Below, in pieces: positions 33,830 to 44,940 of a DNA stretch of 64,000 nt. The DNA lies in assembly GCF_035046485.1 (NCBI RefSeq), contig NC_085137.1, positions 347,748,505-347,812,504 of the forward strand, in the 5' to 3' direction. A program made the position numbers and the translations under genes. The notes under the pieces were generated by a model that worked only from the letters and a program-made list of their open reading frames with translations, was not told where the DNA came from and did not search any database. This DNA is from Aedes albopictus. Its lineage: Eukaryota > Arthropoda > Insecta > Diptera > Culicidae. Position 1 is the stretch's first letter, and every line of letters begins with the position of its first letter.

Positions 33830-34185
33830 CACAATTTGATGTGACGCATAATGGGGCTTGGTTCAGTTTTATATACGACCAGTTTTACCGGTTCAGGTCC
33901 AGTTCACCTAAATGGCCATAACTCCCCTAATAAAAATGTATTATACACTGGCGATTGGGGGAATGGTTGTATCATTCCGTTTATGATAAAGATGATAACC
34001 CGAAAGGGTTATTAAGCACGTTGTATCATACTTTTCTATTAGGTTCCGGAACGCTTTGACCGATCCGGACCATTTTTAATAGCAAACCATGCGGTAAAAT
34101 TCCGGTTTGATTGGTGCTAAAATCCGAAAAATAGACGAATGGGAAATGCCTAAAAAGTGAGAAACCTTTTTTGTACACAGAAAAA
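33830..34185. repeat. Left part of a 'ggccataactcc' repeat element, split by a foldback
   Basis: atggccataactccc, then gaccgatccggaccattttt and tgctaaaatccg match the element at 59130-59270. Its continuation (microsatellite and agatatctcatcaattcgac) lies at 35568-35735, beyond the inserted foldback. Confidence 0.75.
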
Positions 34186-35567
34186 CAGGGGGTGGCCAAA
34201 ATGTTTGGGATAGGCAACTTTTTTTATTTTTCACAAAAAAGCTCATCATGCTGTGACTTTTCATAGAGCGCATCAAAAATTCTCAAATTTTGACTGTTTG
34301 TAAACCTAAAAGATATGCATCATTAGCACAAATTTGAGCTCGATTGGTTAATCTTTCGCAAAGCTAGAACCGTTCTCGTAAAACACTATTTTTTAGGCAA
34401 CAAATTTTTGAACTGTCATATCTCGGAAACTAGTGAATTGAGTTGAATGTAATTTTGAAAGTTTATCAACAATGTATTAATACTTCACAAGTTATTTGCA
34501 TCCTCAGCAAATGGCGGTTATCCTGAATAGTGACTCGTCGTCTGAATGAATCCAAAATTAGACAGGGGTATACCACAATAGATCACAATAATGGTCGCAG
34601 TGGTTGAAATCCCAACAAAAAAAAAAGTTATTAAAGCATAGGTACTTTTTGAGCTTTAAAAAAAGTTATCGTGAATTGAAACTTTTTGGATCTTTCTGTA
34701 AAAAATGTATTTTTTACATCAATGTCAATAAATTTTAGTTTTGATATCCAAACATTTTCTACTTCTGTTCTCAAGATATATGTAATAAGATATATTAGAG
34801 TATATTTGGATTAAAGGAAAACCACATTTAGTAATTTTTGAGTGGTATTGCAGTGTTGACTTATTTTCCTCTATATGGGGAAAAATGTCAAACCGATATA
34901 ACTTTATTCTACGTGAAAAAATATAACATTTTATAACGTCGTACCAAGTATCAATATACCCGGGCAGAGTTCAAGTACTGACGATCAAAATGTGATATTG
35001 GTTTGTTTGAGATAAGAGGTAAAAGTACTGAAAATAATAACAAAAAAATGTTCTTGAACCATCTAACCAATAGCAAAATATGATATTTGAAGATCAATCA
35101 AATAGCTCACTGCTATTGGTTAGATCTTACCATGAGCTAAACGTGCTATGATGATGATGTTCCAGGAGTAAAATTGAGATATTATTTTCAGTACTTTTAC
35201 CTCTTATCTCAAACAAACAAATATCACTTTTGTTCTCCATATCAAAATATGCTATTATTGAGTTTTTTTCCTCTGCTCGGGTATTGTTGATAAATGTTCA
35301 AAATTTCATTAAATTCGGTTCACCGGTTTCCGAGATATGACAGTTTAAAAACTAGTTGTCTAAAAAATGGTGATTTACGAAATCGATTATAATTTCGCGA
35401 AAGATTCATTAATCGAGCTCAAATTTGTACCAATGATGCACATATAACAAACTAACAAACAGAAAAAAATGATGTTTTTAGATGCACTCTAAGAAAAGTT
35501 ACAGCTTGTTGAACTATTTTTGTGAGGGAAAAAAGTTGCATATCCCAAACACTTTGGCCACCCCCTG
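34186..35567. mobile_element. 1.4-kb foldback element, CAGGGGGTGGCC ends
   Basis: Arms of about 300 bp (34186-34490 and 35275-35567) are imperfect complements. Left: caggggGTGGCCAAAATG, aagctcatc, aaatttgagctcgattgg and atatctcggaaactagtg. Right: the reverse order, ending cactttggccaccccctg. It is inserted in the microsatellite part of another repeat. No transposase is seen. A further element is nested at 34959-35281. Confidence 0.85.
34959..35281. mobile_element. 323-bp TA-flanked MITE nested in the foldback
   Basis: The ends are CCCGGGCAGAG and CTCTGCTCGGG, with TA on each side. Inner arms (gtttgtttgagataagagg, gtaaaagtactgaaaata and their complements) make it a hairpin. It shares its end sequence with the 1.2-kb element at 36089-37300. 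Confidence 0.85.
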
Positions 35568-35735
35568 TGTATACGCACACATGCATACACACACAGATAT
35601 CTCATCAATTCGACGAACTGACTTGATTGGTATATGTGACTTGGCCCTCCGAGCCTTCTATTGAAAATTCGTGTTTTGAGTGAAGATATAGCCTTTCAGT
35701 ATACTTTGGTGTACAAGAAAGGCAAACTATCCCAG
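35568..35735. repeat. Right part of the split 'ggccataactcc' element
   Basis: (CA)n-rich microsatellite, then agatatctcatcaattcgac, gtatatgtgacttgg, and gtgtacaagaaaggcaaa. It parallels 59278-59475, where the same segments are contiguous with the left part. Confidence 0.78.
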
Positions 35736-36088
35736 AAAGCTTTTGAAGCCTCTTGTATCAATTTAGTCTTCTATGGTTACTCCGAGCGTACCGCCATTCT
35801 ACGGAACTCGATTACTACATATCTGCAGGATACTTTAATAAGCGTATTTATGATGATTGATGATTTTGTTCTACCATCTATTGTAGCAAGGCAGCTGCCT
35901 ATAGCACTGGAATAATCTGAAAAGCGATTTGATCAAGATTGTGCTGTTGTTAGTGATCAGTCATTCTCCTGTATGAAGGGCCAAAAAGGGTTGTGCGGAC
36001 CCGCAAGCAGAGACACTTGCGCGAAACCCGCGTCAGGGGAAAAGAATCTCCTTCCAAAAGAAAGTTCTCACGAACAGCAGCACAATCA
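35736..36088. other. Unassigned sequence
   Basis: Contains gcggacccgcaagcagagac and a short GC-rich stretch. It may be part of an element whose other side begins at 37301, but I do not recognise it. Confidence 0.3.
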
Positions 36089-37300
36089 CCCGAGCAGAAG
36101 AAAATATCAAAATAATAACAACGGAATCACAAAACCTGTTTTTATATCTCGGTTTGTTATTATTAACTTATTAAGTCATCACCGTTCCATAACATGTTCT
36201 GTTGGGCAATCTTATTTTGGTATATTTTCCTTAAATTACATTTCAATCACTTGTTTTGTTGTAGCACAAGTTCAGTTATTATTGTGTCATTGAGACTAGT
36301 ACAAATATTTGATCATTAATATTACAACATAACTAGCTTTGCAATCAAAACTACACCATTCGAGATTTTTGTTGTTCACAGCATTCCGTGAGGAACTGTA
36401 AGAGAAAATATTATTTTGTCATCAGTTCATCTTCTTACTGACATTACGTTACAGAGCCAACTTATCAGCCTTTTGTTTTATAAGCACTTTGAAAAGTATA
36501 CCTGTTTTTTTTTTGTTCCAGTTTCAGTTAGGTATGAATACGAAAATAGAGAGTGTAATAGAGTGTTAGCCATTTTATGAAACATTCTGGATCAACTGGT
36601 GGAATTCAACGACGAACAACACATTCTCGACAAAAATGTAAAAAAATAAGTTATCAAGAACTCCATTGATTATTTTAGACATTTTATTTTTATTGATTTC
36701 ACTGCATCGAGCCCACTTAGATTAACTAGGATAAATGTGTCAATCAATGAGGTAATAATGTAAATTAATCTTATAAACAATAAACCACCTAATAAAGGGT
36801 TTCAAAACGACGGTAGTTTTTCATCGTAAGCTGTTTGGAAAATAAACGAGAACTATTGTTTCTCTCTGTTTTCGATAAGAAATCGCTTCCGACAAAAAAA
36901 GCGTCCCAATTATGAATGAAACATTTAACAATAGATCCTATTGTTGCGTATCCCATTGAATGCATGTGGGATTTTGGAGGAGTTCCTATCCGCAACAGAA
37001 AAAAAAGCAAATTTTGTTTTCAGATTGTTATCAATTACGTATTCATATCAAAATTTGTTATTAAAATATTTTCAAAATTCGCTGTTATTAAGTTGTTATT
37101 GAAACTAACAAAACATATTATTAAACAGGTCTTCCAGGAACATTTTTTTGTTATAATATTTGTTATTTTGCCGCTTATGACAGACAAGTTTATAACAGGA
37201 TATGTTATGTAAATAACATGAAAATAACTCTTTCCGCTACTCAGTTATTTTTCCAAAATAACACATTTTATTATGCTGTTGCTATTCTCGTCTGCTCGGG
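36089..37300. mobile_element. 1.2-kb inverted-repeat element, CCCGAGCAGA ends
   Basis: It starts CCCGAGCAGAAGAAAATA and ends with the near complement tattctcgtctgctcggg (about 15 of 18 matched). CA lies immediately outside both ends. The end sequence is that of the 323-bp MITE at 34959. The interior is AT-rich with ttgttattaa-type repeats. No coding frame is recognised. Confidence 0.7.
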
Positions 37301-38055
37301 CAAGCCCTCGATTGACAGAATACTCCCAATAGATGGGGTCGAAGAGCCCGCCCTCAATCCACGAAATGTTAACAACAAGGAGGAGGCAGTTCCAGGCTCC
37401 TGTCCAAATCGTTTCAATTGGGTGCCCTGATGGTCCCACCCTACCCGTATATAGTTTTATATATGTTTATGAATGAATGTCAATATGGAGAGATCTCACC
37501 AATTATCGTAGAGCCTTTGGAAATGGTGCTGTATAACTCGCCGTACTGTTGACTTCTATAGATAATTCCGTAGTATACGCCGTTTAAATGCGTAAATTTT
37601 TAGTTATTCCGGCATCTCTGTTATGCTGTTCACGGCATCGATCACGACCATGACGACTCACATCGAGTAAAAAGAAAACAAAGCATGACACCAACACCAC
37701 TTAGCCACCTGACCAAATCCATCTTAACTGCACCAACTTTTCCTCACTTGGATGATCTAATCCAGGCCGACCACCCTTTTACTCACATATGTTATGCACA
37801 AATATTTTTTAACGCCAAAAACTTCCGAACTAACAGGCGGTAGGCGGTTCGCCTGTTGTACTTCTCCTGCACGATCATGTACCCGCTTGTTTATCAAACG
37901 CACTGACGTTCCTTCCACCCGTTCAGTCCACCAGCTATCTACTCACTTTTATAAGCGTAGTTATGTTCCAAATAATAATATTTATTTTTATGCAATTCAG
38001 TATCATAATTTCTATTTATTTCAGTATCATAATGACCTACTTTCCCGTACCGGTT
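37301..38055. other. Unassigned sequence
   Basis: 37301-37440 is GC-rich (agcccgccctcaatccac) and may flank the preceding element. The rest is unremarkable. A 91-codon frame at 37794-38069 has no motif. Confidence 0.4.
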
Positions 38056-38310
38056 CAAAACGCAACTGAAATGAGTTGCATAATGAAAAATAGTTGCATA
38101 ATATTCATTATGCAACTCATTTGAGTTGCATTATGAACATTAATGAACATAATGAAAAAAAATCATTGCATAAAATTTTGTATGGAACGCGTTGCAAAAC
38201 TCGATTTTTTCAGCACTCTTCGTATTTATCCAACTCGGCAAGCCTCGTTTCGTGCTGAAAAAATCTACTTTTTGCAACTCATTACATAAATAACTATTAT
38301 TGAATTTTCA
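38056..38310. mobile_element. MITE-like element with GAGTTGCATAATG repeats
   Basis: atgagttgcataatgaa recurs in direct and inverted form on the left (38070-38160), and ttttgcaactcattacata closes the right. The middle carries actcggcaagcctcgtt. Ends are approximate and the TSD was not resolved. Confidence 0.55.
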
Positions 38311-40250
38311 AGAAATCCAATGTGTTGTATTGAGCATAATGTATATGAATGAGATGATGGAAATTATAGTACGTGTTCCTGACAAAACTTCTTTTTAAAT
38401 TATTTCACTAAGTTGGGGATTGCCCGAGCCTTCCAAATAGACGAATAAGTAAAAAAAAGTTTGGGGTGGTTGATTTCATACCAAAATGGAACATTTTATT
38501 CAGATTCCCCCTACGTCAGTAGGTTCGTCGTCGTCGGTCTGCCCTGGCGCTTGACCAGGCACAGACCGACCACATCGTACGCGACTTCATTCTGGCTTTC
38601 CTCCCGGTGGTCACCACGCGAGATGGTGGTGGCCCCACAAATGGGTTTGCATGCTTCGGATGCTTGTACAAACATGGGATTCCCATCAGGATTAAAATGG
38701 TCTTATTTGGGTGGTACGCTACTGGGGCACATTCCGGGAAAGGAGCAGTGGCAGCAGCAGCAGCAGCAGGTCAAGAGGTTAGTTCTGAGGCAAATTGTAG
38801 GGGAAAATACCTCGCGCGAGGCCCATCCTTTTTCGGGTCGTTTGTGAACCGGAGTTGGGTGGTACCGGTGCTGTTTGCACACGAAATTGCCGGTTTTGAA
38901 GACGGGAGTTAAAGGTAATATGAGAAGCGTGCTCATGCAGTGCTTTGATGTGCCAACAAAAGTGGAGTACTTGAGCTTGTTTGTTACCATCTATCAGTAG
39001 CAGAAAGGTTTAAGAAATGAACTCAGGTTTTGCAATGTGTGGAAATTTTCTTGGGACATAAATTTTCTTCAATTTTCACTCCGAACATTTTTTTTTATTT
39101 TAATTTCCTTATTTTAATTATTTTTTTTAATCTTCTCGAACCTGACGAGAGAAAAGTCATGCAAACATAGCGTGATGGCTCGTTTTGTCACATACTCCTT
39201 TAATTTCATTTATCTCTTACTAATGTATCACCTTCCGGGAATAGTCAGTTGAGTCATGGATTTGGGTGAGCTATTACGTACCAGCCAAAGCTCTTTATCC
39301 GCTTTTCACAGGCCCTTGCCTTTGAATCAATTTATTTGGTGAGCAGTATAGTAATTTGTTTTTGTTGGTTTAGGATAGCGTTGATTTTGACAAACATGTT
39401 CATCGGTGGCATACAAAATTCGTAGAACTCAGTCAGAAACAAAAATGCTCGTCTAAAAAGGTATCCTCCTACCAACAATTTCCTACTATTTTTAATCTCT
39501 TCAATTTGGACTAGGGATCGGTTTCGCAATCTCTCGTGAATTGTGTTTACGATTCATCACCGCTGATAATCCATCAATTCATTGGGTTGCAGCGTATCTA
39601 GCGAGCCATTTGCTTGCCTTGCCTCTGGCTGAGAGTGCTAAAATAAATTCGATTACAAAATCCCAAAACAAATTCCGGCTCTCGTTCTGGAGAAAAACCG
39701 CTGACGTTGCCGTTGGCCGCTTTCCACATTGGTGCTCCAGTTCGAATTGTATCCGCAAGCACCATTCATTCTGCTTCCATGGAATTCAATTAAAAGTTGG
39801 CGCTAAAATTTTGCAACCGGATTTCGTTGCTGCCCGGTGTCCAAGTTTGAATAATTACAGGATGGTGAAACAATTTCTGAGTTTGCTAGTCAGCAATGTA
39901 TCGTGAGTTATTCAGAATTATGCAAAGTAACTGTTTATTTGTTTTTGAACAGTTTAAAGCAAACTAGCTTCATATATGATTCTTTTTGTTTATTTTTCTA
40001 CCATTACAACCCAAGTTAGCCAAAGTCTGCTTTTTAGCGGCTTTCCGGGCCCGTATGAAGCTGATCATCAATATTAACTTCTTTTCCCGATCAGCCTAGA
40101 TAGTTGTGTATTTAGAGTCGATAGTGGTCATTTCAACTGGCTAAGAATAGTACTACGGATCTTCTGTTCCAGCAGTAGGAGTCCATTACTCAGGTGACCC
40201 CTAATTCATGGTGTTATGCGGCTTTATGCTTAACGTGCCTTAAAACAAAT
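38311..40250. other. Mostly single-copy sequence with unsupported open frames
   Basis: 38461-38912 is GC-richer, with overlapping plus-strand frames (128 and 101 codons) and a short (CAG)n tract at about 38750-38770. 39541-39906 has a 121-codon frame. None shows a recognisable domain, splice context or compositional signal strong enough to call a gene. Host exons or regulatory DNA cannot be excluded. Confidence 0.4.
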
Positions 40251-40254
40251 GGTT

Positions 40255-40655
40255 AGGTGGTATAATATGAACCTCATTGCAAACGGAGCCTGTGGAGTAC
40301 CAGGGCACCCTCCACAACATATCCTGCTGGGTTCCAATTTAGTGCTTGTTTGCAGATTTCGTTTTCGCCCCTGCTTAGAGTGTGGCCGATCCACCTCCAC
40401 TTTCGCTCTCGAATTTCTGTCGCTATCGGCTTTTGATGACATCGACTATAAAACTACACGTTAGAGATCCAATTGTGAGGTCACCGTGTAAGAATTATAT
40501 ACCGTAGGCATCAATTAATGAAGACCTGTAACCGTTGAGTGTTCTCCACTGATACACACCAAATTTCACTAGCGTTCAGCAGCACAGATTTCTCGTTCGA
40601 GTTGAAAATTCAAATTTTGGTGCGCCGACTATTCTGATTGTTTTTCCATACATTT
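40255..40655 (-). pseudogene. Non-LTR retrotransposon C-terminal fragment
   Basis: The minus strand at about 40650-40540 reads IFNSNEKSVLLNASEIWCVS, then VENTQRLQ. At 40440-40290, in another frame, it reads RKWRWIGHTLSRGENEI, then CKQALNWNPAG. The xxFNxNVKSVLLYGxETW ... RKWRWIGHTLR arrangement is the post-RT region of non-LTR elements (CR1/L2- or RTE-like by memory). Frames are broken, and no RT core is present in the window nearby. Confidence 0.65.
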
Positions 40656-41631
40656 CTCAAGAGTCCATTACACGAACAAGTTTGTCATTGTATTCCGACA
40701 ATGGGTTTAAGGTCATCTTCTATATAAAAAAAAACCCTAATTAATCCCCCTAGCGGTGATATTGCCTTTCTCGTGCCTTCCAAAACCCATTTTAAACCAA
40801 ATTAAAGTAACATGTTGATGAATATTGCCCTTTTATCTGTTTGAAAAAATTCATTTCATTGCACCAGAAATCATATCGTTTAACTGGCTTCCGTTTTGTT
40901 TGATATTTAATAGCATCGTTTGTCTCTTTAAAATGAAAACCCGATTTTTTTTGTATGGGCCGTAACGCTTGGCCATACTCCCCCCTCCCCCTAGAGCGTT
41001 ACGTAATTTGTGGACGGCGTCTAATATGAGTAAATTAAGTTTACGTTTGGTGTGCATTTTACATGAATAATAGTCACAAATGACTTTATTTATCTTTGAG
41101 TGTACACTGCAAAAACGAAAACGAAAAATTTGGAAATTTGCGCCAGTAACTTGCATGCAACACCTTACTTGCACACAACTGCTCGCGCACGTGCATGCAA
41201 GTAGCCCCCCCTCACACGCCTATGGAAAAATGGACTGCTCGCGCATTTAACAGCGATGATGGTTGTTTTGAAACTCCAATTTCGTTTCTTTTGTCCAGGA
41301 TGCAGTACGATACATTCGATATTGTGACGGGTGCGACAGTCTGAAAGTCTTCTCGGATCGGCCTACCGTGAGGTCGCCATTCACCGCTCGTTTCATATGA
41401 TTTATACTAAATCAGGACTTGAAACTCAGGACTACATCAAAGATGGGCTGATCGGAGAGCTCATCAAAGAACTTCAGCTGCTGGTGAACTGAATGCGACG
41501 CTCAATGCGTATATAAGCCCAGCTTAAGGTGAAATGGGAGCGCGTCCAGGTGCCTCGCATTTTCGGGAGCACCGATCTCGTCATCCACAAATTGCCCGAA
41601 AACGAAAATTGTTCTCAATGTTTACCACGAG
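40656..41631. other. Unassigned sequence with a C-rich MITE-like segment
   Basis: 40951-41021 (tatgggccgtaacgcttgg, a C-rich tract, then gagcgttacgtaatttgtgg) resembles a widespread insect short repeat with inverted cgtaacgct/agcgttacg motifs. The rest, up to the outer hAT insertion, is not recognised. Confidence 0.4.
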
Positions 41632-44477
41632 CAGAGATGCCAGATATACAGATTTTTCTGTATTATACAGATTTTTAGAGGTTGATACAGACACGATACA
41701 GAGTACAGAAAAAATACAGATTTCATGATCATGATACAGATTTTTCCTCCACATATTTGTTTCCTCATACATTCACGCAAGGTGGAAAATAAAATGATAA
41801 AGATTATTGTTCACATTTGACCACATTCCATTAACCTTCCGAAGGTGCTCAAAAAAAGTTACGTTTAAGGTGTTCGGGTCATATTGACCCGGATTTGGTA
41901 CAACGATTTCACAGTCATTTCTCAATAAAATAATAAAGTTTTTGTACTCAAAATTATCGTTAGGGCTTAAATTTTGTGGATCCGGCTCAAAACTAAGGTT
42001 TGGTTGGATGTGGCCACTTGGAACCGACGCCAGAGGGACCATGGTTTGGCTATTTTCGCAGGAGGGTATTTTTCGCAATAAGTTATGCGAAATGCAGTTG
42101 ATTTCAATGTTTGGAGTGTTAAATGCACCGGAAAAAGCAGCATCAAACTGCCCCAACCACTAAGCTAACTGACCAGATGAGTTTTGGCTATCAAGTGGCC
42201 ACGGGACTAAATTTTGAGGACTCGGAACGGCTTCCCGGAGACCCCCGATAGGGGACCATTTTACAATGAATCCATGCCGTGCGACATATCAAAAGTTGCA
42301 GAATTTTATGGAGAATACATCAGTGACCATATCAGAAGCCAGAAGCAAGATTGGCCACTTGGTGGTCCCGGAACCGATTCCCGGGACCCCGGAAATGTGG
42401 CCAATTCTCGCCGTTTATATGAGCTTGCCGTATGGCACATCGAAATTCGCAGAATTTGATTGATAATTCACCAGTCATCAAACCAGCAACTGAAGACAAC
42501 ATTGGTAATCTCGGAACCGGTTCCCAGGGCCGGTTCCGAGGACCCCGGAAATGTGGTCAATTCTCGATTTTTTTAACTATGCCGTGCGACATATCTAAAT
42601 TTACAGAATTTTGTTGCGAATACATAAGTGGCCACATCAGATACGAAAAGCAGGATTGGCCGCTTAGTGGTCCTGGAACAGGTTCCCGGTAACCGGTTCC
42701 AAGGACTCCGAAAATGTGGCCAATTCTCGCAGTTTGTATGACCTTGCAGTATGGCACATCAAAATTCTCAGAACATCATGTGTAGATAATTCATCAGTCA
42801 TCAAACAAGCAACAGGAAACAACATTGTCCACTTGGTGGTCCCGGAGCCGGTTCCCAGGACCGGTTCCAAGGACTCCCAAAATGTGATCTATTCTCGAAT
42901 TTTTTTTACCATGCCGTGCGAATTTTTCAGAATTTTGATGCGAATGTATCAGTGGCCACATCAGGCACGAAAAGCAGGATTGGCCACTTAGTGGTCCCAG
43001 AACAGGTTCCCGGGACCGGCTTTCAAAACCCCGGAAATGTGGTCAATTCTTGAATTTTATATAATCATGTTGTCTGATGCATCGAAATTTGCAGAATTTT
43101 GATGCGAATCCATCAGATATCACAGGCAGGATTGGCTCCTTGGTGGTCCCGCAACCGGTTCCAGGATCCCGGAAATGTGGCCAATTCTCGCAGTTTGTAT
43201 GACCTTGCCATATGGCACATCGAAATTTGCAGAATTTCATAGATAGTTCATTAGTCATCAAACCAGCAACTGAAAACAACATTGTTCGCTAGGCGGTCCC
43301 GGAACCGGTTCCCAGGGCCGGTTCCGAGGACCCCGGAAATGAGGTGAATTTTCGTATTTTTTTTTTACCATGCCGTGCGATATATCTACATTTGCAGAAT
43401 TTTGTTGCGAATATATCAGTGGTCAGATACGAAAAGCAGGATGGGCCACTTGGTGGTCGCGGACCTGGTTCCGGAGGCCCCGGAAATGGTGCCAATTCTC
43501 ACATTTTGTACGACCATCCCATGTGGCACATCAAAACTCGCAGTATTTCATAGATAATTCATCAGTTATCAAACCAGCAACTGAAGATAACGTTGTCCAC
43601 CTGGTGGTTCCGGAACAGGTTCCGGAAAATCCCGGAAATGTGGTCAATTCTACATTTTCTATGATCATGTTGTCTGATGTATCGAAATTTGCAGAATTTT
43701 GATGTTCACATCAGATATCAGAGGTAGGATTAGCCACTTGGTGGTCCCGGAACCGGTTCCCAGTACCGGTTCCGAGGACCTCGGACATGTGATAAATTCT
43801 TGGATTGTTTGTGAACATACCGTGCAGTATATCGAAATTTGCAGAATATTGATGCGAATATATCAGTGATCATGTCGAATATAAAAAGCAGGTTTTGCCA
43901 CTTGGTGGTTCCAGACTCAGTTCCGGAGGTTCCGAAAATGTGACCAATTTTGGCATTTTATATGACCATCTCGTGTGGCACATCAAAATTTGCAGAATTT
44001 CATAAAAAAAAAATCATCAGTTTTAAAACCTACTAAGGGAAACAACATTATCCACCAAGTGGTCATGGGACCGGCTCCCCGAACCCCGGAAAAGATCAAT
44101 TTCCGCATTTTCATGATTCATGATCCACCCGATATATAAAAACCTGCAGTAACTTTATGTTAATACATCATTACTCACATCAGATATTACAGGCAGGATT
44201 AGCCACTTGGTGGTCCTGGAACCGGTTCCCGAGGCCCCGAAAATGTGACCAATTCCTTGATTTTGTATGACCCTGCCATGTGGCGCTTCAAAATTCATTG
44301 AATTTCATGGATAATTTTCCAGTTATCAAACCAGCTACTGAAGAGAACATTGTCCACCAAGTGGACCCTGAACCGGTTCCCTGGCCTCCTAGCATTATGC
44401 CAGCTCTCGCATTTTCAATAACCATGCCATCCGATATACCACAATTTCCAGACTCGTTGGAGAATGCATAAGTTTTC

Positions 44478-44669
44478 GAGCCAGCTACGGGAAGCAACAT
44501 TGTTCACCTGGTAGTCCCAGAATATGAGGACCCCGGATATGTAATAAACTATTTTATTGACTGTGGTAATACCGAGCCAGCTACGGGAAGCAACATTGTT
44601 CACCTGGTAGTCCCAGAATATGAGGACCCCGGATATGTAATAAACTATTTTATTGACTATGGTAATACC
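44478..44669. repeat. 96-bp tandem duplication in the foldback centre
   Basis: gagccagctacgggaagc begins at 44478 and again at 44574, and the two 96-bp units are nearly identical. Confidence 0.9.
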
Positions 44670-44727
44670 ATGCAACCAGTAACCATGTCAATTGTCAAAA
44701 ACTGGACACGGATCATGCTTGAATGGA

Positions 44728-44940
44728 ACCTGCAAGTATTTGGAGTTTCGACCGTTGCGTACTAATCTTCGGCGGTGTGAAGTAGAAGGGTGAGTGGCGG
44801 TAAAGGATAAACCACGAGCTCGTTGCACTGTACGGCGAACCCAGTATTCAGAAGGTGGACAAAGCCGGAAGTATGCGATGAGCAGGGCATATTGCAAGAA
44901 TACTGGACAACAACCCTGCAAATTTGGTGATCGGGTTAGC
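44728..44940 (+). pseudogene. RTE-like retrotransposon fragment in the foldback loop
   Basis: The plus strand from cctgcaagtatttggagttt through cttcggcggtgt, accacgagctcgttgcactg and gacaacaaccctgcaaattt parallels the minus-strand C-terminal region at 11800-12000 and 62620-62830. Frames are disrupted. It sits between the arms, as captured sequence. Confidence 0.8.

Noticed and set aside
38461..38912. Overlapping 128- and 101-codon ORFs with a short poly-Gln or poly-Ala tract
   Set aside because: The tract is a (CAG)n microsatellite read in two frames; no other support.
39541..39906. 121-codon plus-strand ORF
   Set aside because: No recognisable domain or splice context; plausible chance frame in single-copy sequence.
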